A program made the translations under genes and the position numbers. Shown piece after piece: positions 29,692 to 36,541 of a stretch of 37,957 nt of DNA. Each line of letters starts with the position of its first letter. Position 1 is the first letter of the stretch. Location of the stretch: IMG/VR virus record IMGVR_UViG_3300025093_000053, positions 1-37,957 of that record. One strand, 5' to 3'. The notes under the pieces were generated by a model. That model was not told the DNA's origin. It saw only the letters and a list, made by a program, of their open reading frames with translations, and made no database searches. Source of the DNA: a virus.

Positions 29692-29980
29692 ACTTTTTTA
29701 TATTTCTATCATAATAAAAACTAAAGCCCTTCCCCCAGAAGAAAACGCCCGCCGCCGTCTTTTTGAGTTGGGCGCCCTCGTTTAAAAAATAACGGTTTTT
29801 AGCTACTTTTTGCACTTGGTAGCAGTCACGCCCAATAGTTATAAAATCTTTTGTTATAACTACTTTTAGGGTGTCATAAGTGACAACGTCGTGCCCAGTT
29901 CTGTTTATTTGCCGGGTGAAGTTGTAAACCTGAGCAGACAACACGCACGGCAATAGTAATAATATTAGTATTGTTTTCAT
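29660..29980 (-). CDS. Small secreted protein with SAQ-type signal peptide
   Basis: This 106-residue protein begins with a clear signal peptide (MKTILILLLLPCVLSAQ), cut probably after SA, the form usual in Bacteroidota. The rest is a basic, strand-rich domain with VVITKDFITIGRDCYQVQKV and FFWGKGFSFYYDR. It starts in an ATGA overlap with the transglycosylase gene, so the two are translated together. It would act in the periplasm, perhaps with the transglycosylase during lysis, or as a spanin-like or receptor-blocking factor. A Cys in LLLPC could also form a lipobox, making it a lipoprotein. Confidence 0.65.
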   Translation of the reverse strand: MKTILILLLLPCVLSAQVYNFTRQINRTGHDVVTYDTLKVVITKDFITIGRDCYQVQKVAKNRYFLNEGAQLKKTAAGVFFWGKGFSFYYDRNIKKYGKNTSHSGN

Positions 29981-30540
29981 AGTGTTTTATTAAAACATTT
30001 ATTGAAATAATTAGCATACTTATTAGTTATAGGGCTAAACACATTAGAAAAACCCCCGCAATGAATCCGAGCCAATTCTTCATAGCTGGGCAGCCGTTTA
30101 TATTTCTTTCTAAACCGCCACGCATACACCCCCATTTTTGCATAAAATACATGAAAAGAAAGCTCTGGGTTGTGCATCTGTTCATAGGTATACCCTAAAA
30201 CCCTTGCAAGGTCGCACCCTTCAAAATATATTTTTGACATTTGGAACAAGCCTATATATTTACCCATACTATTTAAAGAATCTTTTGGGGGTGTTCCTTT
30301 GTGTAGTCTTGTATAATTTCGGGTTTCAGTTTCAATAATTGCCTTAAAGAATTGGCTGTCGCAAGTGTCACGGTAAATAATGCAAGTATCATATACATAA
30401 ACTACGCTTTCTTTGCTATTCTTTTGCGGCTTATTTGTGCTTTTGCCACCAACCAATACAATACCAAGCACGAACCCAAAAAAGGCGCTTAGGATCAATT
30501 TATTTATATTCACGTTTCCCATATCTTTGTATAATTTCAT
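29977..30540 (-). CDS. Membrane-anchored lytic transglycosylase (endolysin candidate)
   Basis: A hydrophobic anchor at residues about 14-31 (KLILSAFFGFVLGIVLVGG) is followed by an SLT-like domain: the catalytic Glu in AIIETETRN (Glu70 or Glu72), the GKYIGLFQMS motif near residues 93-102, and LARIHCGGFSN and KYANYF near the end. This is the order in soluble lytic transglycosylases that cleave peptidoglycan. It is the only clear peptidoglycan enzyme of the window, so it is the likely endolysin, exported by its signal anchor. The start is ATG 30540 or ATG 30522 (MGNVNINK); both overlap the upstream gene. It is encoded in the leftward block, away from the holin-like gene. Confidence 0.75.
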   Translation of the reverse strand: MKLYKDMGNVNINKLILSAFFGFVLGIVLVGGKSTNKPQKNSKESVVYVYDTCIIYRDTCDSQFFKAIIETETRNYTRLHKGTPPKDSLNSMGKYIGLFQMSKIYFEGCDLARVLGYTYEQMHNPELSFHVFYAKMGVYAWRFRKKYKRLPSYEELARIHCGGFSNVFSPITNKYANYFNKCFNKTL

Positions 30541-31081
30541 TGTAAGCGTTTTTACACTCGAATTTTAAGTATTTTTCAAATAAGTTATAAGCCTCTAAAC
30601 TGTATGCTTGATACCTTCGCATTTTTATTTTCTTAAATAGTTCATTTCTCAGCTTACATTTGTGATCCAATACCCGTTTGGCTTCCTCATAGGTATAAGC
30701 CGCCCCAAATAAAAACCAATCCCCAAATAAACCCATTTTTGCAGCCCAAGCCCCGCCGGTTTTTTGTGTTGGTTCTAATTCTCTTAATCTTGGCTGGTAG
30801 TACGCTCTTAGTGTCCTATCTGAGCTGAGCAATAGTTTTTTTTCGCTTTTTTTCTTTGCTTTCTTGGTTGCCCTTGACTTTTCCGCCCTTATTCTACGGG
30901 CTTCTTTTTTAGCTCGTTTTTCTTCTTCTTTTTCGGCCTTTAAAGCCGCTCGTTTTTCTTGCTCTTTTTGTTTATATCGTTCTTCCATATCTACAAGGAC
31001 AAACGGGCGGCCTTGTCTTAGTTTATAGTCTGGACCGTGCCAATTTTTATATTGGTTGACGTTAAATAATTTTTCTTTCAT
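30500..31081 (-). CDS. Lys/Glu-rich coiled-coil protein
   Basis: This 193-residue protein carries a very long charged helix at about residues 32-82, rich in Lys, Arg, Glu and Ala, flanked by a short N-terminal segment (NVNQYKNWHGPDYKLRQG) and a C-terminal helical domain with GLFGDWFLFGAAYTYEEA and AYNLFEKYLKF. The conserved leader sequence precedes ATG 31081 and overlaps the methyltransferase stop. The function is unknown; the positively charged helix could bind nucleic acid. Confidence 0.6.
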   Translation of the reverse strand: MKEKLFNVNQYKNWHGPDYKLRQGRPFVLVDMEERYKQKEQEKRAALKAEKEEEKRAKKEARRIRAEKSRATKKAKKKSEKKLLLSSDRTLRAYYQPRLRELEPTQKTGGAWAAKMGLFGDWFLFGAAYTYEEAKRVLDHKCKLRNELFKKIKMRRYQAYSLEAYNLFEKYLKFECKNAYNEIIQRYGKREYK

Positions 31082-31095
31082 TGTGTTAGTTTTTT
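31082..31095 (-). promoter_or_regulatory. Conserved leader sequence before start codon 31081
   Basis: The minus strand reads TAAAAAACTAACACA and then ATG. It overlaps the stop codon of the methyltransferase gene. Confidence 0.55.
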
Positions 31096-32167
31096 ATAGT
31101 TTACTTAACCATTGTTTATATATTTCGTCCGCTATATTTGCCACCATTACAGGGGGGACAGACATTCCAACTAAATATGTTAAAGAACTATCTAAAAAAT
31201 TATAATCTAATGGATAACTCCCACCTAATAAAAAGGTTTTGGGTGTCACGTGTAACTTATCACAAGCCCTATATTTTTCGCTTTTTGAATCTATTGTTGA
31301 TAATACTTTGTTGTCATATTCGATACGTGCATTAAAGCCGCTGTTTTTATTAAAAACCCTAATATTAATATCAGATATACTATTATCCCCGTTTTTAAAA
31401 TGTTTTAATATTAGATTTTGCCTAGATGTTTTTTTGTGTAGTCCTTTTTTAGCTTTTATTTCCTTAAATACAATAGGTTTTTGATTGAATTTCAAACTAA
31501 GTTCTGGTACTTGTGTAAACATATCTTTTTGTATTAAAAAAGGTTCAGATAAGTCTTTACGCAAACAAATAAAAAAAACTCTTTCCCTTTTTTGGGGGAC
31601 ACCCATTTTTGAAGCATCAAGTAAAAAGTGTTGGCAGTAATAACCAGCTTTTTCAAAGGCTTTGTGTATTTTTATTACATATTCTTTGGCGGCCCCCATT
31701 AACATCCCTTTTACATTTTCGGCTACTACTACTTTAGGTTTTAGCTTTTTTGCAAGGTCTATAAAATCAAAAAACAATGTATCCAAAACCTGTTTTGCTT
31801 GACCTTCACGAAATTTTTTATTTTTCCCCCAATCTTTAGACCTATTCCCAGCCATTGAAAAACTACTACAAGGTGGTGAACCGTCTAAAATATCTAAATT
31901 GTATAATTCTTTTGGTAAATCTTTCCTATTTTTAAATTCTTGTATAGGTTCAACAAAAGAATACTTAGGATTATGGTTTTCAATGTAACATTTAGCCATT
32001 CTTGGATCTATCTCATTCATACCGATAACATCAAAACCAGCCAATTTATAACCCATTGTTGATCCCCCCCCACAAGCAAAACAACTAAAAACTGTACCTT
32101 TATCTTTTGTAAATTTTGCATTTTTAAGTGTCCATTTGTAAGGGTATTTAGATTCTTGATAGTTCAT
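31094..32167 (-). CDS. DNA C5-cytosine methyltransferase
   Basis: The 357-residue protein has motif I FSCFACGGGSTMGYKLAGF (about 27-45), motif IV GSPPCSSFS with catalytic Cys100, motif VI ENVKG (150-154), motif VIII QKRERVFFI (192-200), and the C-terminal motif X region with YLVGMSVPPVMVANIADEI. This is the full conserved order of m5C methyltransferases. The target-recognition region (about 205-290) cannot be read for specificity. A lone methyltransferase in a phage commonly protects DNA against host restriction. The conserved leader precedes ATG 32167. Confidence 0.95.
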   Translation of the reverse strand: MNYQESKYPYKWTLKNAKFTKDKGTVFSCFACGGGSTMGYKLAGFDVIGMNEIDPRMAKCYIENHNPKYSFVEPIQEFKNRKDLPKELYNLDILDGSPPCSSFSMAGNRSKDWGKNKKFREGQAKQVLDTLFFDFIDLAKKLKPKVVVAENVKGMLMGAAKEYVIKIHKAFEKAGYYCQHFLLDASKMGVPQKRERVFFICLRKDLSEPFLIQKDMFTQVPELSLKFNQKPIVFKEIKAKKGLHKKTSRQNLILKHFKNGDNSISDINIRVFNKNSGFNARIEYDNKVLSTIDSKSEKYRACDKLHVTPKTFLLGGSYPLDYNFLDSSLTYLVGMSVPPVMVANIADEIYKQWLSKL

Positions 32168-32181
32168 AGCGTTAGTTTTTT
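32168..32181 (-). promoter_or_regulatory. Conserved leader sequence before start codon 32167
   Basis: The minus strand reads TTTAAAAAACTAACGCT and then ATG. Confidence 0.5.
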
Positions 32182-32223
32182 AAACAGTAGCACAAAAGCA
32201 CCACTATAATTGTATAAATCATT

Positions 32224-32892
32224 TTACAAGTTTTTATTTTTTATCTCGTTATAATACCAGTTAGCATATTGGCGACAATACTCAACTTTTTGTTTTATAG
32301 CTTCCTCTTTTTTGGTGTCACGATCATAACCGATTTTTGTTACTCTATATTCCGGCGGTATGCCGTCCACCAAGTGAGCTTTTATATTATTTTCGTATTC
32401 TAGTAAAAAATCCGGCGTTTGGACAAGGCAATAGGCAACACTAAAAAGCGGCTTATCATAAAGCCACATATACCCGACGCCCTGCCAGTCATAACCGCTT
32501 TTTTTAATTGCCTTTTTGGCTTCTGTTACTGTAGCGGGAAAGGTGTCTTTACTCCAACTACTTTTAATATCTATTACCTCATTAGGGGCGTTTATATCAC
32601 ATTCCCCAGTTATAAAGTCATTTTCTATTCTTACGGTGTTTTTTTTGTGATTGGTAAAAAACACGTCATTGTATAGCTGTATACTTTCTTCCTCTACATA
32701 GGTTCCTTTTTCGGTATATTTAGAAGTAAAAAAGCTACTATAATCAAATACCTTTTCCTTTACTAGTTCCTGTATATAACTTTTGGCGGTTTCTGTTAGT
32801 TGTTCGCCGGTTTTGGCGGCGTTTTTAGGTGTTCCCATGATCTTGTATAATTGGGAAGCCCTTATTTTTAGATTATCGAAATTATAGCTCAT
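32224..32892 (-). CDS. YqaJ-type viral recombinase / exonuclease
   Basis: This 222-residue protein fits the YqaJ/lambda-exonuclease branch of PD-(D/E)XK nucleases. It has an early RASQLYKIMG segment, an acidic GTYVEEESIQLYND segment (about 63-76), then the active site GECDINAPNEVIDIKSSWS with Asp99 and Asp108-Ile-Lys110, and a YDWQGVGYMWLYDKPLFSVAY helix-strand region typical of the family. It would resect DNA ends for single-strand annealing recombination. It overlaps the preceding gene by 11 bases, which is probably its functional partner. Confidence 0.85.
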   Translation of the reverse strand: MSYNFDNLKIRASQLYKIMGTPKNAAKTGEQLTETAKSYIQELVKEKVFDYSSFFTSKYTEKGTYVEEESIQLYNDVFFTNHKKNTVRIENDFITGECDINAPNEVIDIKSSWSKDTFPATVTEAKKAIKKSGYDWQGVGYMWLYDKPLFSVAYCLVQTPDFLLEYENNIKAHLVDGIPPEYRVTKIGYDRDTKKEEAIKQKVEYCRQYANWYYNEIKNKNL

Positions 32893-33388
32893 TTAAGGCG
32901 GTTTTTTGTTGTGGTGTGAGGGAATATATAGAAATTAGCTTTTCTTTGCTAAATTGGCCCGTTTTGATGCTTTCAAGGGCTTTTTCAAAGCGTTCTTTAG
33001 ATATACTTGGTTTTTGTTTTGGCTTTGGGGCTGTTGGGCGAATTCTTACACAATCTTCTAATTCCTTAGTTGTTCGGTTTTTATACTTTCCTATATAAAG
33101 CGCAACTTTTTTACCTATACTATCCTCAATGTATTTAAAGCCAGTTGATAGTATTATGTTTTGGCTGTTTATCTGGTTAACAATTAAAGGCTTTACCCCT
33201 TTTTCTTGCCAGTGTACCACTTTTTTTAGTTGGTTTTGCTGTGCGTGGTCTTTAGGTAGTAGGGGGTTATATATTTGCTCATAGCCCCCGCTTTTTATGG
33301 TTAAAACTAAATCCTCTTTTTCGGGTAAATCCCAATGACCTAAATAGTTTTTGTTTGCGCTGCTTAGCCAATGTGTTTTATTTTTCAT
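32882..33388 (-). CDS. Probable recombination partner protein next to the YqaJ nuclease
   Basis: This 168-residue protein begins HWLSSANKNYLGHWDLPE and contains a DLVLTIKSGGYEQIYNP segment, then KPLIVNQINSQNI and VALYIGKYKNRTTKELEDCVRIRP. I associate this pattern with genes beside phage recombination nucleases, but the function is not established. The strand-rich middle could bind single-stranded DNA. The Pro/Lys linker (about 120-132) leads to a helical C-terminal tail. The overlap with the nuclease gene supports a functional link. Leader motif before ATG 33388. Confidence 0.6.
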   Translation of the reverse strand: MKNKTHWLSSANKNYLGHWDLPEKEDLVLTIKSGGYEQIYNPLLPKDHAQQNQLKKVVHWQEKGVKPLIVNQINSQNIILSTGFKYIEDSIGKKVALYIGKYKNRTTKELEDCVRIRPTAPKPKQKPSISKERFEKALESIKTGQFSKEKLISIYSLTPQQKTALNEL

Positions 33389-33403
33389 AATGTTAGTTTT
33401 TTA
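33389..33403 (-). promoter_or_regulatory. Conserved leader sequence before start codon 33388
   Basis: The minus strand reads TTTAAAAAACTAACATT and then ATG, the same as before 4456 and 2127 apart from one A. Confidence 0.6.
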
Positions 33404-33436
33404 AAGTTAAAAGAGTGGGGCAAAAGCCGCGTTTTG

Positions 33437-33709
33437 TTAAGCGTAAGGAAGTATAAATTTGTCCATTACTTTAGCTTTAAACATTCCTATATTTTTAGGT
33501 TGTTGCATTTCTTTTGAAATCTTAGCTGGTAGCATTTTAAAAACGATTTTGAAATATTTATTTTCTGCTTGTTCTTCCTTTGTTTCAATAGCCTCTAAAT
33601 CCTCAATAGTTATATTGTTATTTTCAATAGCTAAGTTAGTATTTTTGATAGCTTGGACAAGTTCTTTAGTTGCTTGTGTTAATTGTGGGTTGTCTGTAAT
33701 TGTTAGCAT
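33437..33709 (-). CDS. Small acidic hypothetical protein, 90 residues
   Basis: I choose ATG 33709 because the longer frame from 33784 would run through the promoter at 33754-33795. The product is 90 residues, acidic and Asn/Glu-rich in its first half (NNNITIEDLEAIETKEEQAEN), with a helical C-terminal part (FKIVFKMLPAKISKEMQQ). It is the first gene of the leftward unit that carries the recombination genes, mirroring gene 2366-2611 behind the sister promoter. The function is unknown. Confidence 0.6.
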   Translation of the reverse strand: MLTITDNPQLTQATKELVQAIKNTNLAIENNNITIEDLEAIETKEEQAENKYFKIVFKMLPAKISKEMQQPKNIGMFKAKVMDKFILPYA

Positions 33710-33753
33710 GATATTGATTTTTTTAATGCTATTGTTTGTTGTTGTTGTCAATA

Positions 33754-33795
33754 CAAATATGAGGTATTTATTTGAATTATCCAAATTTTGGACAA
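33754..33795 (-). promoter_or_regulatory. Second leftward promoter with palindromic operator-like -33 region
   Basis: On the minus strand CATATTTG (33761-33754, one mismatch to TAnnTTTG) lies 20 bases downstream of TTTG (33785-33782). The latter is embedded in the dyad TCCAAAATTTGGA at 33792-33780. Spacing and dyad are identical to the promoter at 2662-2703. Confidence 0.7.
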
Positions 33796-33819
33796 TGAAA
33801 AAGTAAAAAAAATATCAAT

Positions 33820-33851
33820 AAAAAATAAAAACCCCGTATTAATGGGGTTTT
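33820..33851 (-). terminator. Rho-independent terminator after the MazG-like gene
   Basis: On the minus strand AAAACCCC (33851-33844) pairs with GGGGTTTT (33835-33828) around an 8-base loop, followed by TATTTTT. It closes the leftward unit that ends with gene 33868 and precedes the next promoter. Confidence 0.75.
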
Positions 33852-33867
33852 GTGGATTGAAAAAAAA

Positions 33868-34215
33868 TCAATAATCTTGCTTGAACTGCTCTAGTGTTAT
33901 ATTACCTTTTGGCAGGTCCTCGCCTTTTACATAGGTGCCATTTATCATTTTTCCGGGCTTCCTGGTAAGGTTCTTATGGTGTGCAGCCTTTAACGCCCCT
34001 TCAAAAGATATATTTAACTGTGCAGACAATAGGGCCAAAGTGACAAGGCAATCCCCAAACTCCTTAATTTGTGCGGGGCGGTCGTTCTTCAGGATAGCCC
34101 CGTTTAATTCCCCTATTTCTTCCGTTACCTTTGCGAGTTGTTGAAAAAGGTTTTTGGGGTCTGTTATTCCTTTTTCGTTGCCCCATTCAATGACTTGTTT
34201 AACTATTTTCTTCAT
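33868..34215 (-). CDS. MazG-like nucleotide pyrophosphohydrolase
   Basis: The 115-residue protein has the all-alpha MazG/dUTPase-like metal site: Glu33-x-x-Glu36 in TEEIGEL and Glu52-x-x-Asp55 in KEFGDCLVTL, which bind Mg2+ for hydrolysis of nucleoside triphosphates. The C-terminal KNLTRKPGKMINGTY is typical of phage MazG-like proteins. Phage enzymes of this type may adjust nucleotide or ppGpp pools. It overlaps the upstream 59-residue gene by 17 bases. Confidence 0.88.
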   Translation of the reverse strand: MKKIVKQVIEWGNEKGITDPKNLFQQLAKVTEEIGELNGAILKNDRPAQIKEFGDCLVTLALLSAQLNISFEGALKAAHHKNLTRKPGKMINGTYVKGEDLPKGNITLEQFKQDY

Positions 34216-34378
34216 TGTCTTGTTTTATAGTGAAAATATTTATTGCCTCTTTTAATATTGCGCTTTCATATATATAAACCCGCTCGGTACTAGTTGCAGT
34301 ATTTAGCTTTTCTACTAAACGCCTAAGTTTTGCAAAGTCGCTTGGCTTGGTTTCTGATATATATTTAGTTTTGTTCAT
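34199..34378 (-). CDS. Small hypothetical protein, 59 residues
   Basis: ATG 34378 to TAA 34199 gives 59 residues (MNKTKYISETKPSDFAKL at the start), a basic helical protein ending in a Lys/Asp/Glu tail. The conserved leader sequence before the ATG supports it as a real gene, although it is short. It overlaps the MazG-like gene by 17 bases. No family is recognised. Confidence 0.65.
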   Translation of the reverse strand: MNKTKYISETKPSDFAKLRRLVEKLNTATSTERVYIYESAILKEAINIFTIKQDNEENS

Positions 34379-34392
34379 TGTGTTAGTTTTTA
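34379..34392 (-). promoter_or_regulatory. Conserved leader sequence before start codon 34378
   Basis: The minus strand reads TTTAAAAACTAACACA and then ATG. The same bases encode the last codons and stop (FKN stop) of the upstream gene. Confidence 0.6.
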
Positions 34393-34703
34393 AAAATAAA
34401 ATCTATAATGTTTTCCATATCTTCATCCATGTCTTTATTATTAAAGATACTTTCTTTGCATGGAACACCCAGACAATAATTATCTTTTTTGCAAATAGTA
34501 CAATTTACTATTTCCCCCCTAGCGTTACCAGTTTCAACTAATATATTAGCTAATCTATGCCACCAGTCCGAATCCCCACAAAATCTTTTTATAGGGGCTT
34601 CTATAACGGCCGATTTTAAGAACATTTTAAATAGTTCTTTAATGGTTATTTTTTCGCCGTACCAATCAATTGTCTTGTTTAAGTCTATTTTAGGCTTTTC
34701 CAT
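34383..34703 (-). CDS. Hypothetical protein with C-terminal Cys motif
   Basis: This 106-residue protein contains IVNCTICKKDNYCLGVPCKE (about 65-84), with four Cys spaced as a possible zinc or iron-sulfur site. The N-terminal half is helical, with KITIKELFKMFLKSAVIEAP and SDWWHRLANILVETG. Its leader motif is shared with the end of the RusA-like gene (stop within the motif). The function is unknown. Its place between RusA-like and MazG-like genes suggests nucleic acid metabolism. Confidence 0.6.
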   Translation of the reverse strand: MEKPKIDLNKTIDWYGEKITIKELFKMFLKSAVIEAPIKRFCGDSDWWHRLANILVETGNARGEIVNCTICKKDNYCLGVPCKESIFNNKDMDEDMENIIDFIFKN

Positions 34704-34717
34704 TATGTTAGTTTTTT
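34704..34717 (-). promoter_or_regulatory. Conserved leader sequence before start codon 34703
   Basis: The minus strand reads TTAAAAAACTAACATA and then ATG. It also encodes the LKN-stop end of the RusA-like gene. Confidence 0.6.
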
Positions 34718-35067
34718 AATTCCCCTAAAATATTAAAAACTAAAGTTTTCTTTTCTAATTCAGGGTTGTATTTTATACTCAAATAATCCCAAAATTGCTT
34801 CCTGTCATCATGCAAAACCCCCTTAGCCCTCAAACAGTCTACAAAAATTTTAATTGTTCCTGTTATGTTATCTAAGTCTAAGCGGGTGTTATGCTCAACC
34901 CTTAATTCCATCCACTTTAACGGCGGCGGGGCTGCTTTGGATATAAGAATGTTAAACTTAGTTTGCAAGGGTTTGGTTTTTGATCTCAATTTTTGCCAAT
35001 TCAGGCTTTTATATTGGTTTAGGCTTAAAACATCACCCTTATAAACTATTTGCGTCTTAGAAAGCAT
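34708..35067 (-). CDS. RusA-like Holliday junction resolvase
   Basis: The 119-residue protein matches the RusA family: an N-terminal SLNQYKSLNWQKLR segment, then the catalytic cluster R-x-D64-x-D66-N67 with Lys73 and Asp77 (in TRLDLDNITGTIKIFVDCL) and the DD pair (87-88) in LHDDRKQF. These correspond to the Asp/Lys active site of E. coli RusA, which cuts four-way junctions; phages use it to resolve replication and packaging intermediates. The start is preceded by an attenuator-like hairpin and a 275-base leader region, not by the usual leader motif. Confidence 0.88.
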   Translation of the reverse strand: MLSKTQIVYKGDVLSLNQYKSLNWQKLRSKTKPLQTKFNILISKAAPPPLKWMELRVEHNTRLDLDNITGTIKIFVDCLRAKGVLHDDRKQFWDYLSIKYNPELEKKTLVFNILGELKN

Positions 35068-35342
35068 ATTAAAGAAATTTAAAAAGGTGCTACACTAAAA
35101 AACTAGATTCAAACTATACAATTAATAAATTCAAAGTGCAGCACCTCAACACCAGCCCGAAAAACAAAACACAAAACAAATTATTTCTAAAAATCGGTTA
35201 TGAAATATTTTAAATAAGCTGGTGTAAAACATTAAATTAACAAAAGTATCGTTTTTTATACTTGCAAGATACTTAAATACAACCTTACACCCTTTTGGCC
35301 TCAGTTGCTACAAGTAGTACTATATTTGCTCACTCTAATACT
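35068..35342 (-). promoter_or_regulatory. Structured non-coding region before the RusA-like gene, with promoter and inverted repeats
   Basis: This 275-base gap has no gene. On the minus strand TACTTTTG (35248-35241) matches the TAnnTTTG -7 element exactly, although a -33 element at normal spacing is not clear. The expected leader of about 165 bases contains two inverted repeats: ACACCAGC (35149-35156) with GCTGGTGT (35218-35225), and AGGTGCTACAC with GTGCAGCACCT. A third dyad, AAGTATC/GATACTT around CTTGCAAG (35244-35274), covers the promoter and could be an operator. Confidence 0.5.
35080..35146 (-). terminator. Attenuator-like hairpin before the RusA-like gene
   Basis: AGGTGCTGCAC (35146-35136 on the minus strand) pairs with GTGTAGCACCT (35095-35085) with one mismatch and a long loop. 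The stem is followed by TTTTT, and the ATG is at 35067. The long loop makes it weaker than the other hairpins. Confidence 0.45.
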
Positions 35343-35690
35343 CTAATTAGTAACAGGGCAAAATTCAGGGGTTTTAATGTAGTCCCAAGAAACAACTTCT
35401 TTATTTAAAACCTCAATTTCATTTTTATCCCCCATAAAACAAGACAAGTCCTCGTCATAAATAACTTTTGCGCTAGTGCCCTCTAGTTTTTCAAAAAAAA
35501 CATCCCCTTCAAAGACTTTTTGCCCTTTAAATGTCGCTCCTATGTATTGCCCTATACTTTCTTTTATTACACTTATTTCCAACCCGGTTTCCCTGCATTT
35601 AATAGCTGAATAATCTTTGTATTGTATTAAATCACCGTAAACCCAGCCGCCGTTATAACTATCAGCGCCTCTAAATAGTATTTCTCTCAT
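35343..35690 (-). CDS. YopX-family protein (copy 1)
   Basis: This 115-residue protein starts MREILFRG and has the YopX pattern: an N-terminal RGADSYNGGWVYGDLIQY, the core IGQYIGATFKGQKVFEGDV (about 46-64), then a strand region and a C-terminal extension. YopX proteins are small phage proteins of unknown function that form oligomers. Its C-terminal part lacks the usual IGNxxENPEL ending seen in the second copy. It overlaps no neighbour and is separated from the RusA-like gene by a structured region. Confidence 0.85.
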   Translation of the reverse strand: MREILFRGADSYNGGWVYGDLIQYKDYSAIKCRETGLEISVIKESIGQYIGATFKGQKVFEGDVFFEKLEGTSAKVIYDEDLSCFMGDKNEIEVLNKEVVSWDYIKTPEFCPVTN

Positions 35691-35711
35691 TTTTATATAT
35701 TTATATAATTA

Positions 35712-36059
35712 TTAATTCACTCTGTTGTGCCCTTTTTGCGGTTCCTCAAATGTTCTTTGGTGCGGTTTTAAACTCGCCTTATGAGGAAAATTATAGGTGT
35801 TTACTTCCTCATATAGTTCCGTTCCGTATTCATCAACCCACGTGCAACCAACAGAAAAATAAAAAACCTTCCCTTTTAATTCATCGTTAACCGCCCGCCA
35901 CCAGTTAGCCGCGCAGGCCTTAGCCTCTTGTTTTGCTTTTGGTCCTGTAAAGTTAAACAACATCATTATTAAATCACTATCATAGACCGTATAAGTAATA
36001 GTATCTATTTCATTTGTCACGGCCTTCATAGCCTCCAAAAGTGCGTTTTTAGTTGTCAT
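35712..36059 (-). CDS. Hypothetical protein between two YopX genes
   Basis: This is a 115-residue mixed alpha/beta protein with no signal peptide. It has an Ala/Lys/Asn segment (KAKQEAKACAANWWRAVNDELKG interrupted by a Trp pair) and a C-terminal polar tail ending EEPQKGHNRVN. It overlaps the end of the larger YopX gene by 11 bases and precedes the smaller one by 21 bases, so the three are one operon. No family is recognised. Confidence 0.6.
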   Translation of the reverse strand: MTTKNALLEAMKAVTNEIDTITYTVYDSDLIMMLFNFTGPKAKQEAKACAANWWRAVNDELKGKVFYFSVGCTWVDEYGTELYEEVNTYNFPHKASLKPHQRTFEEPQKGHNRVN

Positions 36060-36453
36060 TGTTTAATAAGTTAGGGTTGTCAAATTTATTGCCTATAATA
36101 GTTGCTCGTTCTATTCTGTAGAAGTCCCTCGCTTGATCCTCATTTTCAGGATCACCGATCCAATCGACAAAAAAACATAGGCCGTAATCCTCACGACCTA
36201 TACAAAAACGGTCATCGTTTTCAAACTCTAAAATATCCCCCTCAAATATTTTTTGGTTATTAGAATCAGTAAGACCCGTATATTGACCTATTGTTCTTGA
36301 TATAACCCTTATAGGGTTTATTTCTGTTATTACATCATTGCAATATACAATATAATCCCAATCCTCAGTGGTTCTATTTATTACAATATCCCCCAAAACC
36401 CAAGAACCATTTAATTTGCTTTTAGCTCTAAATAATAAGTTATTTCTATTCAT
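36049..36453 (-). CDS. YopX-family protein (copy 2)
   Basis: This 134-residue protein begins MNRNNLLFRAKSKLNGSWVLG and has the YopX core IGQYTGLTDSNNQKIFEGDIL (about 68-88) and the family's usual C-terminal end ATIIGNKFDNPNLL. The role is unknown; the fold is a small oligomerising beta domain seen in many phages. The paralogue 35343-35690 is diverged, so the duplication is old. A leader motif variant (AAAAACTAGCATT) precedes the start at 36453. Confidence 0.9.
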   Translation of the reverse strand: MNRNNLLFRAKSKLNGSWVLGDIVINRTTEDWDYIVYCNDVITEINPIRVISRTIGQYTGLTDSNNQKIFEGDILEFENDDRFCIGREDYGLCFFVDWIGDPENEDQARDFYRIERATIIGNKFDNPNLLNNDN

Positions 36454-36467
36454 AATGCTAGTTTTTA
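36454..36467 (-). promoter_or_regulatory. Leader sequence variant before start codon 36453
   Basis: The minus strand reads AAAAACTAGCATT and then ATG, one base different from the consensus CTAAC. Confidence 0.5.
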
Positions 36468-36541
36468 TCTTTGGTTTGCGTTATCATTTCCCCCACTTGC
36501 TTGATTCGCGTGTTGAGGGTTATTATTGTCGGTTATATTAA

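Noticed and set aside
33710-33784. 25-residue N-terminal extension of gene 33437-33709
   Set aside because: It would begin upstream of the expected transcription start of the promoter at 33754-33795.
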